Shown: piece after piece, positions 53,028-64,000 of the stretch
How the letters are laid out: each line of letters starts with the position of its first letter
Position numbering within the stretch: the first letter of the stretch is position 1
Assembly (NCBI RefSeq): GCF_004340875.1
Contig: NZ_SLXQ01000009.1
Span: forward strand, 186,001 to 250,000
Length of the DNA: 64,000 nucleotides
Direction of reading: 5' to 3'
Source of the DNA: Tamaricihabitans halophyticus
Lineage (GTDB): Bacteria > Actinomycetota > Actinomycetes > Mycobacteriales > Pseudonocardiaceae
Notes under the pieces: model-generated
The model's database searches: none
The model's input: the letters and a program-made list of their open reading frames with translations, nothing else
What the model was told of the DNA's origin: nothing
Translations under genes and position numbers: made by a program

Positions 53028-54269
53028 GTGAGCAAGACACGGGAATCGTCGAACCCACCCGGCTTCGAAGCCACGGTGCGGGACTTCTGGGTGAGTCGGC
53101 CGCGCCGACCGCACCAGGGGCGCAAGATCGCGGGTGTCGCCGAGGGCATCGGGCGCCGCTATGGCATCGATCCGGTCATCGTCCGGGTCGCGCTGGCGGT
53201 CGGGGCGTTCTTCGGCGGCAGTGGAGCCTTGGTCTACCTACTCGGCTGGCTGCTGTTGCCAGACGAGCGTGACGAGGCCTCCGCTGTTGAGGCGCTGTTC
53301 GGCAAGGGCACGTCCAGCACCGGGCATGGCTTCACGGTGCTGCTGTTGCTCGGCCTCTTCCCGGTCGGGGGGTGGGCGTTTTCCAGCGGGGCTGTCCTCA
53401 ACGGGTTCGTCGGACTGGCGCTCGCGGCTGCCGCCCTTTTCCTGCTGCACCGCAGCAGGGGGCAACTACGCCGCCCAGCAGTCACCACCTATCAGGAGGC
53501 AAGTATGTCCTCGGCGACAGCCGGCCCCGCGATGGGCGGCCCAACAATGGGCGGCGGGGGATCCCCTGCGCACAGCGCGGGGCAGGAATGGGACCCACTG
53601 GGCGCCGACCCGCGTGGCTGGGATATGCCCGCGCCGGTTCCGGTGCCGGTCGAACCAGATCCCGAACCACCGCGCCGGAAATCCCGGATCGGCGTGGCCA
53701 CCCTCGGCGCGACACTGCTCGCCGGCGGCAGCGGCGTGGTTCTACACCAGCTGGGCGTCGGCTGGTTCACCCCGGCGCACATCATCGGGATCATGCTTGG
53801 CGTGCTCGGCATCGGGATGGTCGCGAGCGCCTTCGCCGGTGCCGGCCGCGGGCTGATCTGGCTGGCCATCCCGCTGAGCGCGGCGGGCCTGGTGTTGAGC
53901 TCGATTCCCCTGGACGCCTTCCGCGGCGGCATGGGTGACCTCAATGAGCGGCCAACCACGCTCGGCCAGGTGCAGGACAGTTACGAGCGCTCGATCGGCA
54001 GTATGCTGGTGGACTTCTCCGGGCTTCCGGACTCGGGCAACGTGCGTTCCAACCTGAGCGTGGGAACCGGCGCGCTGAACGTGGTGGTACCCGAAGACGC
54101 CACGGTGAATGTGACGTGCAGTTCCGGAGCCGGCTCGATGTCCTGCCTCGGCGAGGGATACCAGGGCCTTGGCGCGGAGCGCACGGTTACCGACAACGGT
54201 TCGAGCGACCTGACGATCGACCTGGACGTGGAGGTCGGCATGGGAGACCTGGTGGTGCGACGTGGCTGA
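53028..54269 (+). CDS. PspC domain membrane protein with LiaF-like C-terminal domain
   Basis: 413 aa. PspC domain at about 24-85 (GRKIAGVAEGIGRRYGIDPVIVRVALAVGAFFGGSGALVYLLGWLLLP), then helices near 100-135 and 215-300, and a C-terminal toastrack-type beta domain (LSVGTGALNVVVPEDATVNVTCSSGAGSMSCLGEG...). This resembles LiaF-type partners of LiaRS systems that monitor membrane integrity. GTG at 53028; the proposed promoter would make it leaderless. It overlaps the next small gene by 8 bases. Confidence 0.9.
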   Translation: MSKTRESSNPPGFEATVRDFWVSRPRRPHQGRKIAGVAEGIGRRYGIDPVIVRVALAVGAFFGGSGALVYLLGWLLLPDERDEASAVEALFGKGTSSTGHGFTVLLLLGLFPVGGWAFSSGAVLNGFVGLALAAAALFLLHRSRGQLRRPAVTTYQEASMSSATAGPAMGGPTMGGGGSPAHSAGQEWDPLGADPRGWDMPAPVPVPVEPDPEPPRRKSRIGVATLGATLLAGGSGVVLHQLGVGWFTPAHIIGIMLGVLGIGMVASAFAGAGRGLIWLAIPLSAAGLVLSSIPLDAFRGGMGDLNERPTTLGQVQDSYERSIGSMLVDFSGLPDSGNVRSNLSVGTGALNVVVPEDATVNVTCSSGAGSMSCLGEGYQGLGAERTVTDNGSSDLTIDLDVEVGMGDLVVRRG

Positions 54270-54483
54270 GCAAACCAATGGCACGCGGCGAGCACGCAGG
54301 AGCCCGCTGGACGCGCTGACCCTGGTCGCTGGGCTGGGCGTGCTCGGCGTGTCCGGGTACGTGCTCAGCGATGGAGCCGCCTGGTTTCCCGGGTTCGATG
54401 CACGCTGGCTAGTCGCTGGCGGAGCCGTGCTGATCGGTGTTCTGTTGCTGATCGGCTCGCTACGCCCGAAGCCCGACCGGTAA
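54262..54483 (+). CDS. Small two-helix membrane protein, 73 aa
   Basis: GTG at 54262 overlapping the PspC gene by 8 bases, so translated by coupling. Basic N-terminus (RRARRSP), then DALTLVAGLGVLGVSGYVLSD and WLVAGGAVLIGVLLLIGSLRPKP. Common as the last gene of actinobacterial PspC operons; function unknown, probably accessory to the PspC/LiaF protein. Confidence 0.8.
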   Translation: MAEQTNGTRRARRSPLDALTLVAGLGVLGVSGYVLSDGAAWFPGFDARWLVAGGAVLIGVLLLIGSLRPKPDR

Positions 54484-54498
54484 GCAGCACCCGCTGGA

Positions 54499-55035
54499 CT
54501 ACCGGACGAGCACGTCGCGGAATGCCGGATGCGGGTCACGGAGAATCACCTTGGCCCCGTCCGCCGAGGTCCGTGCGCCGACCAGCCTGGCAAGGCCGGC
54601 CCTGGCGAAGGCGAACGGTGCCGCGATCCCCAGCAGCACCCCGACGACCAGCGGAATCGCCAGCTCAGGGACGGCCTCTCCGAGAACCAGCCGCAGCACG
54701 ATGGCCAGCAGGATGAGGCCGAGCCCGCCGTACCCGAGCACTCGGCTGAGCAGCCGCCAACTTCTCCGGGTTCGTACGCAGCTAGCGCACAGTGGCCAGT
54801 CCCGAACCTTGGTGATCCGCACCCGGCTGCCCCAGTCGGCCATCCGGGCATAGGTCGTTAGCGCGTTGGTGTTCACCACGGACGCACGCTCTTTCGGCGG
54901 GCGGGATTGCAGATCAAACGCGACCCGCTGGACCGACGGCGCACCGTGCCGGGCGCAGTGGTCCGGCATCCGTGCCCGCTCAGCAAGCCATTCGGCGTCG
55001 ACAGCGTATTCCGTGCCGGGTTCGGTCACTCCCAC
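54499..55035 (-). CDS. Hypothetical protein with Cys/His motifs and two membrane helices
   Basis: 178 aa. The N-terminal half has HCARHG and PLCASCV motifs that could bind zinc, then two C-terminal helices ([18 protein letters not shown] and [20 protein letters not shown]). Its ATG overlaps the guaA 3' end by 10 bases, implying coupling to guaA. No family recognised; positioned in many actinobacteria after guaA. Confidence 0.7.
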   Translation of the reverse strand: MGVTEPGTEYAVDAEWLAERARMPDHCARHGAPSVQRVAFDLQSRPPKERASVVNTNALTTYARMADWGSRVRITKVRDWPLCASCVRTRRSWRLLSRVLGYGGLGLILLAIVLRLVLGEAVPELAIPLVVGVLLGIAAPFAFARAGLARLVGARTSADGAKVILRDPHPAFRDVLVR

Positions 55036-56573
55036 TCGATCGTGCCTGGCGGTTTACTTGTGACGTCCAGGGTCACCCGGTTGACCTCGGCGACCTCATT
55101 GGTGATCCGCGTGGATATCCGCTCGAGCACGTCATAGGGCAGCCGCGTCCAGTCCGCGGTCATAGCGTCCTCACTGGACACCGGACGCAACACGACCGGA
55201 TGCCCGTAGGTTCGTCCGTCGCCCTGCACACCGACGCTGCGCACATCGGCAAGCAGCACCACCGGGCACTGCCAGATATCGCGATCCAGTCCGGCCGCGG
55301 TCAGTTCCTCGCGAGCGATCGCATCCGCTGCACGCAGGGTGTCCAGCCGGTCCTGGGTCACCTCGCCGATCACCCGGATGCCAAGGCCGGGCCCAGGGAA
55401 CGGCTGGCGGTGCACGATCGTCTCCGGTAGGCCCAGTTCCAGCCCCACCCTGCGTACCTCGTCCTTGAACAGTGCCCGCAGTGGTTCAACCAACTGGAAT
55501 CGCAGATCCTCGGGCAGCCCACCGACGTTGTGGTGACTCTTGATGTTCGCCGCGTCGGCGCCTCCGCCGGATTCCACCACGTCCGGGTAGAGCGTGCCCT
55601 GCACCAGGAAGTCGTAGTCGCCCTGCGCGGTCAGTTCCCGCGCGGACTGTTCGAACACCTCGATGAACTCACGACCGATGATCTTGCGCTTCTGCTCCGG
55701 GTCGGTGACCCCGGCAAGCGCGGAAAGGAACCGCTCCCGCGCGTCCACGGTCACCAGGTTCACCCCGGTCGCCGCCACGAAGTCGCGCTCGACCTGCGCG
55801 CGCTCCCCGGACCGCAACAACCCGTGATCCACGAAGACACAGGTGAGCCGGTCACCGATGGCGCGTTGCACCAGCGTCGCGGCAACCGCCGAGTCGACCC
55901 CGCCGGACAGTGCGCAGATCGCGCGGCCGGTACCCACCTGATCCCTGATCTTGGCGATCTGTTCGTCCACAATAGATGATGTTGTCCACTGTGGACGAAT
56001 CCCGGCGATCTCGTGCAGAAAGCGACGGAGCACCTCTTGCCCGTGCGGAGAATGGGCGACTTCCGGGTGGTACTGCACACCCGCGGTGCGCTGTGCCACG
56101 TTCTCGAACGCGGCGACCGGTGCGCCGTCCGTGCTCGCCGTGACGGTCGCACCCTCTGGCGCCTTGGTCGCACTGTCCCCATGCGACATCCACACCTGGT
56201 GCGCGGTTGGCAGCCCATCATGCAGCCGGCCGCCGTCGCCGAGCACTCGCATGTCGGTTCGACCGTACTCGCGCACCCCGGTGGCTTCGACGGTGCCGCC
56301 GAGAGCCTGAACAAGCAGATGGAACCCGTAGCAGATACCGAACACCGGGACCCCGGCGTTCGCCAGCGCGGGGTCCATCCCCGGCGCACCTTCCGCGTAG
56401 GCGCTGGACGGTCCACCGGAAAGGATGATCGCGGCCGGGTCACGAGCGAGGATCTCGTCCACACTGGCCGTATGGGGCACGACTTCGGAGTACACCTGCG
56501 CTTCGCGGACCCGACGCGCGATCAGCTGCGCGTACTGGGCACCGAAGTCAACGACGAGCACTGGTTTGGTCAC
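55026..56573 (-). CDS. guaA: GMP synthase (glutamine-hydrolysing)
   Basis: 515 aa, last step of GMP synthesis from XMP. GATase domain with catalytic Cys81 (GICYGF), His169/Glu171 (QYHPEV); ATP-PPase motif SGGVDS at 223-228; C-terminal dimerisation domain ends with [10 protein letters not shown]. The residue after GICYGF is His rather than the usual Gln. Start taken at GTG 56573 ([14 protein letters not shown]); the longer frame is not conserved. Counterpart of Rv3396c. Confidence 0.96.
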   Translation of the reverse strand: MTKPVLVVDFGAQYAQLIARRVREAQVYSEVVPHTASVDEILARDPAAIILSGGPSSAYAEGAPGMDPALANAGVPVFGICYGFHLLVQALGGTVEATGVREYGRTDMRVLGDGGRLHDGLPTAHQVWMSHGDSATKAPEGATVTASTDGAPVAAFENVAQRTAGVQYHPEVAHSPHGQEVLRRFLHEIAGIRPQWTTSSIVDEQIAKIRDQVGTGRAICALSGGVDSAVAATLVQRAIGDRLTCVFVDHGLLRSGERAQVERDFVAATGVNLVTVDARERFLSALAGVTDPEQKRKIIGREFIEVFEQSARELTAQGDYDFLVQGTLYPDVVESGGGADAANIKSHHNVGGLPEDLRFQLVEPLRALFKDEVRRVGLELGLPETIVHRQPFPGPGLGIRVIGEVTQDRLDTLRAADAIAREELTAAGLDRDIWQCPVVLLADVRSVGVQGDGRTYGHPVVLRPVSSEDAMTADWTRLPYDVLERISTRITNEVAEVNRVTLDVTSKPPGTIEWE

Positions 56574-56680
56574 CCCGCCATTTTCCCGCCCACGAAGCTG
56601 ATCACCCGAGCAGGGGTGCACTCGGCCGTGTCGGTGTGCCAACCTCGGTGATCAACTCCACAGGCCAATACGGTGGTGAC

Positions 56681-58126
56681 ATGGACGCGATCATCCCCAC
56701 TCCTCGCCCGTGCTGGATCGCCGGCGAGCCGGAACAGGGCGAGTCCGAACGGACCGTCTACCACCCGCAGGACGGAACCGACGTGGCCACGATCGCGGCA
56801 CCGGGACAGGCGCAGATCGAGCGGGCGCTGGCGGCAGCGGCGGATTCGCGGCTATCCGAGTGCACCGACGATCAACGGGCGGCGCGGCTCGACAAGCTCG
56901 CCGGTCTGATCACCGAGCGAGCCGAGGAAATCGCCGAGACCATCACCACCGAATGCGGAAAGCCGTTGCGCTGGGCACGAGCCGAGGTCGATGAGTCCGC
57001 GGCGGCGGCGCACCGCGCCGCGGCCGAAGCACGGCGCGCGCCAGCTCGGGCGCGCCCGAGCGAGGAGCAACCCGAGGCCGACACCCAGCTGATCCTGCGG
57101 CACCGGATGCCCCGTGGACCGGTACTGGCGGTCACCGGCGTGACCTTCCCGTTTGGCGCGGCGGCACTGGCTACCGCCGCCGCGCTGGCGGTTGGCGCGC
57201 CGATCGTGCTGTGCCCTGCGCCACATGCCCCGCTGAGCACACTGCTCCTCGGCGAGATGCTGGCCGAGGCGGATATTCCAGCCGGCGGGTTCTCGGTGCT
57301 GCCGGTGACCGACGAGGAAACCGCGCAGCTGGTGGCTGATGCGCGGTTGCCCGTGGTCTACAGCGCGGACGACGAGCGAGGTCCGTGGCCGTTCGCCGAA
57401 GGCAGCGGCCGCAAACACACCCTGCGGGCGAACGGTCATCTGGTCACCGCGGCGGTATGCGGCGACTGGCCGTGGCTCCGGTTGGCTGCCCAGCGAATCG
57501 CGCTGTTCGGCCTCGGCCAGGCGGCCAGTACCGTTCGCCAGGTTTTCGTGGAACGCTCCATCGCCGAGTCGTTTCGCACTGAGTTGGTGAACGCGGTGCA
57601 CCAGCTCAACCGGGGTGATCCATTCGATCCGGACGTGGAGATCGGTCCGCTGATCGACGAGGCGACCGCCGAACGCGTCACGCTGGAGATCGAGAACGCG
57701 GTGCACGCCGGCGCCGCGCTGCTCGCTGGTGGCGGGCGGGACGGCGCGCAGGTGGCGCCCACCGTACTGACCGACGTACCGAGCTCCGCCCAGCTGTGGC
57801 ACGGGGCGCTGGCGGGACCGGTGCTCTGCGTTCGCGTTGTGGACTCGGTCGACGAGGCGTTCGCCGCCATCAACACCGCCGCGGCGACCGGCGGCGAACC
57901 AACGCGCGACCGGCATGTCGGCCTGTTCACCAGGGACACCGCTATTGCGCTGCGGGCTCCAGCCGAGCTCGCGGTCGGCACCGTGCTGATCGGCGATGTG
58001 GCCTCCAGCGGTGCCGCCGGGCGGGGCGTGGGTCAGCCCGGCCTCCTCACCGCGATCGCCGAGTTCACCGAGGAGCGCAGGCTGGTGTTTCGCACCCCAC
58101 TGGCCCCAGTAGACCCGGCGGGCTAG
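56681..58126 (+). CDS. Degenerate aldehyde dehydrogenase family protein (pseudoenzyme)
   Basis: 481 aa from ATG 56681, ALDH fold by length and several blocks (RMPRGPVLAVTGVTFPFGAA, SSGAAGRGVGQPGLLTAIAEFTEERRLVF). However, the catalytic cysteine motif GQxC reads GQAAST, the Glu of the ELGGK block is missing (TLRANGHLV), and the KPA lysine that binds NAD(P) is replaced (LCPAPHAPLS). It is thus unlikely to oxidise aldehydes by the normal thiohemiacetal route and may bind an acyl or nucleotide ligand instead. Alone on the plus strand between guaA and a GMC oxidoreductase, overlapping the latter's end by 4 bases. Confidence 0.82.
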   Translation: MDAIIPTPRPCWIAGEPEQGESERTVYHPQDGTDVATIAAPGQAQIERALAAAADSRLSECTDDQRAARLDKLAGLITERAEEIAETITTECGKPLRWARAEVDESAAAAHRAAAEARRAPARARPSEEQPEADTQLILRHRMPRGPVLAVTGVTFPFGAAALATAAALAVGAPIVLCPAPHAPLSTLLLGEMLAEADIPAGGFSVLPVTDEETAQLVADARLPVVYSADDERGPWPFAEGSGRKHTLRANGHLVTAAVCGDWPWLRLAAQRIALFGLGQAASTVRQVFVERSIAESFRTELVNAVHQLNRGDPFDPDVEIGPLIDEATAERVTLEIENAVHAGAALLAGGGRDGAQVAPTVLTDVPSSAQLWHGALAGPVLCVRVVDSVDEAFAAINTAAATGGEPTRDRHVGLFTRDTAIALRAPAELAVGTVLIGDVASSGAAGRGVGQPGLLTAIAEFTEERRLVFRTPLAPVDPAG

Positions 58127-59853
58127 TCGCTGGTGGCAGGGTTGTGCGGCCGCAGCGCCGTGGGCGCCGATTCCGGTACGGCCGGCCAGCGCGGCGGCAC
58201 TGGCGCGAGCCGCAGGTAACCGGCCGCCTGTTCGGGCCGTGGATCGGTGGCGCCGTTGTTCGGCCAGAGCGACATGGCCCGCTCGGCCTGCGCGGTGATC
58301 GCCAGCGAGGGGTTCACCCCGAGATTCGCGGAAATCGCCGAGCCATCCACAATCGACAGATTCGGATAACCGTGCACCCGGTGGTACGGATCGATCACCC
58401 CGTCCTCGGGATCCAGCGCGATCGGGCAGCCACCGATGTAGTGCGCGGTCAGCGGGATGTTGGCGAGTTCTGACCAGGTGCCGCCGGCAATGCCGTCGAT
58501 ATGTTGCGCGGCCAGCTCATTGGCGACCTGGCCGGCCGGGATGTAGCTCGGGTTGGGCTCGCCGTGGCCCTGCCGGGAGGTGTAGCGGCGCCGGCCGAAA
58601 AGGCCCCGTCTGGTGTATGTCGTCAGCGAGTTGTCCAAACTCTGCATCACCAGCAGGATCACGGTGCGCTCGCTCCACCTGCGCACACTGAGTAGACGCA
58701 ACGTCCGCACCGGATGTTGCAGGACATGCCGGATCGCCTGCCGCCAGCGAGGAATCGGCAAGCCACCATCGGTCGCGATCGTCTGCAACAGGCCCATGGC
58801 ATTGCTGCCTTTGCCGAACCGCACGGGTTCGATATGGGTGTGCTCGTCCGGATGAATCGACGAGGTGATCGCCACGCCGCGGCTGAAGTCCCGCTCGGGA
58901 TCTACGTGCGCTCGAGCGGCACCGATGATCGACTCCGAATTGGTTCGAGTCAGCCTGCCGAGCGCGGCGGAAAGCCTCGGCAACATGCCGGTGTCGCGCA
59001 TCCGGTGCAGCAACGTCTGGGTGCCCCAGGTGCCGGCGGCGAGCACCACCTTCCGCGCGGTGAGCGTGTGTCGTGCCCGCCCTCCGGTGCGTCGAATGTC
59101 CACGCGCAACGTGCCGTCCGGCCGCTCCCGCAGGCCGGTGACGGTGGTCATCGGCACGATCTTCGCGCCGTGCTGTTCGGCGAGGTACAGGTAGTTCTTC
59201 ATCAGGGTGTTCTTCGCGCCGACCCGGCAACCGGTCATACAGGAGCCGCATTCGGTACAGCCGGTGCGCGCGGGGCCGGCCCCGCCGAAGTAAGGGTCGG
59301 CGGCCTGCTCACCCGGCTTGCCGAAGTACACCCCGACGGGTGTCGGGTGGTAGCTGTCCGGTACGCCCATATCGGCGGCGACCTTGCGCATCACCTCGTC
59401 ATGCGGGGTGTCCAGTGGATTGGTGACGACCCCGAGCATCCGGCTGGCCTGGTCGAAATGCGCGGCGAGCTCGGCCCGCCAATCGGTGATATGCGCCCAC
59501 TGCGGGTCGGTGTAGAAGGCGTCCAGCGGGCGGTAGAGCGTATTCGCGTAGTTCAGCGAGCCGCCGCCGACGCCCGCGCCGGCGAGGATCATCACGTCGC
59601 GGAGTAGATGGATACGCTGCACGCCGTAACAGCCGAGTGCCGGTGCCCACAGGTAGCGACGCAGGTCCCATGAGGTCTTCGCGAAGTCCTCGTCCGCGAA
59701 TCGCTGGCCAGCCTCGAGCACGGCCACGCGGTAGCCCTTCTCGGTCAGCCGCAGCGCCGTCACACTGCCACCGAACCCCGAACCGACGACTATCACGTCG
59801 TAGTCGGTACCGGCACCAGCCACGTCGATGTTACTGGTGAGTTGGGAACGCAT
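58123..59853 (-). CDS. choD: GMC-family FAD oxidoreductase (ChoD-like)
   Basis: 576 aa, FAD-dependent glucose-methanol-choline/cholesterol-oxidase fold. FAD motif VVGSGFGGSVTALRL (about 21-35), GAGVGGGSLNYANTLYRP, CTECGSCMTGCRVGAKNTL (a Cys-rich segment typical of this subfamily), VVLAAGTWGTQTLL and C-terminal PLTAHYIGGCPIALDPEDGVID...SIVDGSAISANLGVNPSLAITAQAERAM. Size and location match Rv3409c (ChoD), although the sterol-oxidase activity of that protein is disputed. Symbol assigned by synteny. Confidence 0.88.
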   Translation of the reverse strand: MRSQLTSNIDVAGAGTDYDVIVVGSGFGGSVTALRLTEKGYRVAVLEAGQRFADEDFAKTSWDLRRYLWAPALGCYGVQRIHLLRDVMILAGAGVGGGSLNYANTLYRPLDAFYTDPQWAHITDWRAELAAHFDQASRMLGVVTNPLDTPHDEVMRKVAADMGVPDSYHPTPVGVYFGKPGEQAADPYFGGAGPARTGCTECGSCMTGCRVGAKNTLMKNYLYLAEQHGAKIVPMTTVTGLRERPDGTLRVDIRRTGGRARHTLTARKVVLAAGTWGTQTLLHRMRDTGMLPRLSAALGRLTRTNSESIIGAARAHVDPERDFSRGVAITSSIHPDEHTHIEPVRFGKGSNAMGLLQTIATDGGLPIPRWRQAIRHVLQHPVRTLRLLSVRRWSERTVILLVMQSLDNSLTTYTRRGLFGRRRYTSRQGHGEPNPSYIPAGQVANELAAQHIDGIAGGTWSELANIPLTAHYIGGCPIALDPEDGVIDPYHRVHGYPNLSIVDGSAISANLGVNPSLAITAQAERAMSLWPNNGATDPRPEQAAGYLRLAPVPPRWPAVPESAPTALRPHNPATSD

Positions 59854-59943
59854 GGAGTAACACTAGCTCGCCATCCGCCACCCCGCTACCGGCAAGTAAT
59901 AACCACCCAGCAAGCGTCGAACGGCCCCCTTCGGCCCCACCCA

Positions 59944-60133
59944 AAATCAACAGTTAGCCCGCGAAACTCAATTATTGAGCATCCACAAACACCGCAGTAT
60001 GCACATATGTGCACAGATATCAACGGTTAGCCCGCTGAACGCATTAGTTGCAGATACCAAGTTTCAACGGTCAGCCTGCTAAACACAATTATTTGCCGAG
60101 GCTAAGTATTGCGCGGTTAGCCTGCTAAACGCG
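59944..60133. repeat. Array of palindromic intergenic repeats (four to five units)
   Basis: Units GTTAGCCCGCGAAAC, GGTTAGCCCGCTGAACGC, GGTCAGCCTGCTAAAC and GGTTAGCCTGCTAAACGC, with spacers TCAATTATTGAGCATCC and ACAATTATTTGCCGAGGC. It fills the gap 3' of guaB3. Confidence 0.88.
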
Positions 60134-60168
60134 ATGTGGGGAGGTCGTTGGCGCTAGTAGTGGGCGGC

Positions 60169-61302
60169 CTAGCCGCGGATGGTGAGGCCGACCTTCTGGA
60201 ACTCCTTGAGACTGGAGTACCCGGTCTTGGCCATCGCCCTGCGCAGCGCGCCGAACAGGTTGACCACGCCATCGGCATCCATTGACGGCCCGAACAGCAA
60301 CGTGCGCAGATCAACGGCGCAATCCGGCCCCGCCGCTACCCTGCTGCGCGGCAACGAAGGATGCGCGGCCGCCGACGTCCAGTACAACCCCTGCCCTGGC
60401 GCCTCGCTGGCCGCCGAAAGCGGCGCACCGAGCATGACCGCATCCGCGCCACAGGCAATCGCCTTCGCGATATCGCCGGACACCTGAACCCCGCCATCGG
60501 CGATCACGTGCGCATAGCGCCCGCCGGTCTCATCGAGATAATCGCGCCGCGCCGCCGCCGCGTCCACGATCGCGGTGGCCATCGGCACCCCGATGCCGAG
60601 CACACGATCGGTGCTGGTGACACCCGCGCTGTGGCCGTACCCGACAATCACGCCAGCGGCCCCGGTCCGCATCAAATGCATCGCGGTGCGGTAATCCCCA
60701 ACGCCACCGGCGATCACCGGCACCTCGAGATCGGAAATGAACCGCTTGAGATTCAGCGGCTCGCCGTCCCGCGCCACGTGCTCCGCGGAGACGATGGTGC
60801 CCTGCACCACCAGGATCTCCACACCCGCCGCGAGCAGATCCGGCGTCAGTTCCACCGCGTGCTGTGGGCTCACCCGCACGGCCACGGTGATCCCCGAATC
60901 GCGGATCTGCTTGATCGCCTCGCCAATCAGATCCATCCGGATCGGCGCGGCGTGCAACTCCTGCAACACCCGGATCAGCGCGGTGGGGTCGTCGGTGTCC
61001 TCGGCGGCCCGCACGATCCGAAACAGCGCGTCGTCCACGTTTGGATGCCGGGCCCAGAGGCCTTCGGCGTTCAGCACGCCCATCCCGCCGAGCTCGCCGA
61101 TCTGTACCGCCGTACCCGGGGAGACGACCGCGTCCGTCGGATGTGTGACAAGCGGGATATCGAACCGGTAGGCATCGATCTGCCAAGCCATCGACACGTC
61201 CTGCGAAGTCCGTGTCCGCCGGGACGGAACGATCTCGATGTCGTCCAGCTCGTAGGCGCGCCGCGCGGTGCGGCCCATCCCGATCTCGACTTCGTCCCGC
61301 AC
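60169..61302 (-). CDS. guaB3: GuaB family IMP dehydrogenase-related protein
   Basis: 377 aa TIM-barrel. It lacks both the CBS tandem and the catalytic GSxC loop of IMP dehydrogenase, as is usual for actinobacterial GuaB3 (Rv3410c). Family segments: MGRTARRAYELDDIEIVPSRRTRTSQDV, GELGGMGVLNAEGLWARH, HVIADGGVQVSGDIAKAIACGADAVMLG and the C-terminal GYSSLKEFQKVGLTIRG. IMPDH activity is not expected; a GMP-reductase-like or regulatory role is possible. Downstream of guaB on the same strand. Confidence 0.93.
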   Translation of the reverse strand: MRDEVEIGMGRTARRAYELDDIEIVPSRRTRTSQDVSMAWQIDAYRFDIPLVTHPTDAVVSPGTAVQIGELGGMGVLNAEGLWARHPNVDDALFRIVRAAEDTDDPTALIRVLQELHAAPIRMDLIGEAIKQIRDSGITVAVRVSPQHAVELTPDLLAAGVEILVVQGTIVSAEHVARDGEPLNLKRFISDLEVPVIAGGVGDYRTAMHLMRTGAAGVIVGYGHSAGVTSTDRVLGIGVPMATAIVDAAAARRDYLDETGGRYAHVIADGGVQVSGDIAKAIACGADAVMLGAPLSAASEAPGQGLYWTSAAAHPSLPRSRVAAGPDCAVDLRTLLFGPSMDADGVVNLFGALRRAMAKTGYSSLKEFQKVGLTIRG

Positions 61303-61414
61303 GTAAGTCCCTCCTCCGACGCCGCGATGACTCCGCGGTCACTCCGCAATAAAGCCACGTGAGCCTAACAGCGCGGGCTCGCCGGCTAACCGCTCACGCG
61401 GCATCCGTACTCCG

Positions 61415-63451
<2,037 letters not shown>

Positions 63452-63482
63452 CACTGATCAGATAAACAAGCCCTCGACCACT

Positions 63483-63520
63483 CGGTACCGGACGCTCAGC
63501 TGACCTGGCGTCCGGTACCG
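63483..63520. terminator. Bidirectional terminator
   Basis: CGGTACCGGACGC (63483-63495) pairs perfectly with GCGTCCGGTACCG (63508-63520), a 13-bp stem with a 12-base loop between convergent genes ending at 63451 and 63527. Confidence 0.75.
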
Positions 63521-63526
63521 GTGTCG

Positions 63527-64000
63527 TTAGCTGGTCGAGTTCGAACTGCCACTACCCGAGGTGCCGTTCCGGGTGCCGCCATCCGTCGTGTCCGACTCGG
63601 GGCTCGTACTCGGCGTCGGAGTGGACGAGGTCTCCTCGTCATCTGGCGGCAGCTCGTCGTCTACCGGTGGAGTGGACGGCGAGGTCGGATCCGTCTGACT
63701 GGTCTCTTCCGGATCAGTGGCGGGATCGGAGACCACGGTGCTCTCGTCCTCACCCGGCCGCTCTGGCTTATCGCCGGGCTTGCCCTGGTGGTCGCCGCTG
63801 CCCTGCTGATCCCCGTTGTTCACCTTCTGCAACAGCTCAGTGTGCTTGGACTCCAGCTCGCGCAGCTGTTCCTCGGAGACCTTCTTCATGTTCTCTTCGG
63901 CCTTGGCCAGTGCCGCCCGCGCGGTGGCGATATGCCCGCTGTCCAGCGCGGTGGATGCGCGTTCAAGGTCGGTCCGTACCGTGGCTGCCGCCTCGACGGA
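63527..64000 (-). CDS. rsdA: Probable anti-sigma-D factor RsdA, C-terminal part (runs off the window)
   Basis: The minus-strand frame is open to the window edge; 157 residues are visible. It starts with a helical, charged segment (VEAAATVRTDLERASTALDSG... AALAKAEENMKKVSEEQLRELESKHTELLQKVNNG) followed by a 95-residue Pro/Ser/Thr/Asp low-complexity tail. The N-terminal sigma-binding and membrane regions are outside the window. Identification as RsdA rests on gene order guaB3-guaB-DUF5319-rsdA as in M. tuberculosis (Rv3410c-Rv3413c) and on the helical extracytoplasmic segment. Confidence 0.6.
   Translation of the reverse strand, partial: SVEAAATVRTDLERASTALDSGHIATARAALAKAEENMKKVSEEQLRELESKHTELLQKVNNGDQQGSGDHQGKPGDKPERPGEDESTVVSDPATDPEETSQTDPTSPSTPPVDDELPPDDEETSSTPTPSTSPESDTTDGGTRNGTSGSGSSNSTS

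Overview
The window is chromosomal DNA of a high-GC actinomycete, most likely family Pseudonocardiaceae (Amycolatopsis/Saccharomonospora-like). The evidence is the very high third-position GC, the DUF5753 XRE regulator with a DUF397 partner, and gene neighbourhoods shared with Mycobacterium and relatives: chorismate mutase-pcrA-M23 peptidase-sucCD-DUF5336-perM-purNH, folD-DUF3017, imuA'-imuB-dnaE2, and guaA ... choD-guaB3-guaB-DUF5319-rsdA. The genus cannot be fixed from the sequence alone. No insertion sequence, prophage, CRISPR array, rRNA or tRNA was found.

Region by region. 1-5.6 kb: accessory genes (SAM methyltransferase, XRE-DUF5753 regulator, DUF397 protein behind twin palindromes, small conserved proteins, MFS exporter). 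5.8-9.6 kb: a ribose-type ABC importer on the minus strand with a LacI-like operator. 9.7-16.9 kb: a TetR-linked minus-strand catabolic operon (SDR, acyl-CoA dehydrogenase, enoyl-CoA hydratase, SMP-30 lactonase, acyl-CoA ligase, luciferase-like monooxygenase). Read as a pathway it fits Baeyer-Villiger breakdown of a cyclic alcohol. 17-22.8 kb: DUF3017-folD with a 32-bp tandem repeat at the folD 3' end, a large TNT-domain NADase-like protein, a pentapeptide-repeat protein and a universal stress protein. 22.9-28.8 kb: the SOS mutasome imuA'-imuB-(59-aa ORF)-dnaE2 behind a perfect LexA box. 28.8-43.7 kb: core metabolism and repair (purH, purN, perM, two DUF5336 proteins, sucD, sucC, a large membrane protein, an M23 peptidase, an SOS-boxed small gene, pcrA, chorismate mutase). 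43.8-54.5 kb: envelope signalling (small membrane protein, two membrane-anchored proteins, twin Ser/Thr kinases, a LuxR response regulator, a PspC sensor kinase and a PspC/LiaF-like membrane protein). 54.5-64 kb: guaA, a degenerate aldehyde dehydrogenase, a ChoD-type GMC oxidoreductase, guaB3, guaB, DUF5319 and the C-terminal part of a probable anti-sigma-D factor.

Signals that ordinary gene calling misses: (1) a leader peptide with a Tyr-Glu-Phe-Phe-Tyr run, an anti-terminator pairing and a terminator ahead of chorismate mutase, which together look like an aromatic amino acid attenuator; (2) a 59-aa ORF joined by one-base stop/start overlaps to imuB and dnaE2; (3) two perfect SOS boxes, one in front of an uncharacterised small gene; (4) the same inverted repeat TCAGGG-N4-CCCTGA at the same promoter position in front of two envelope genes; (5) a dispersed family of palindromic repeats placed just 3' of genes in five places. 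Gaps shorter than about 300 bases that are not mentioned showed nothing I could support.
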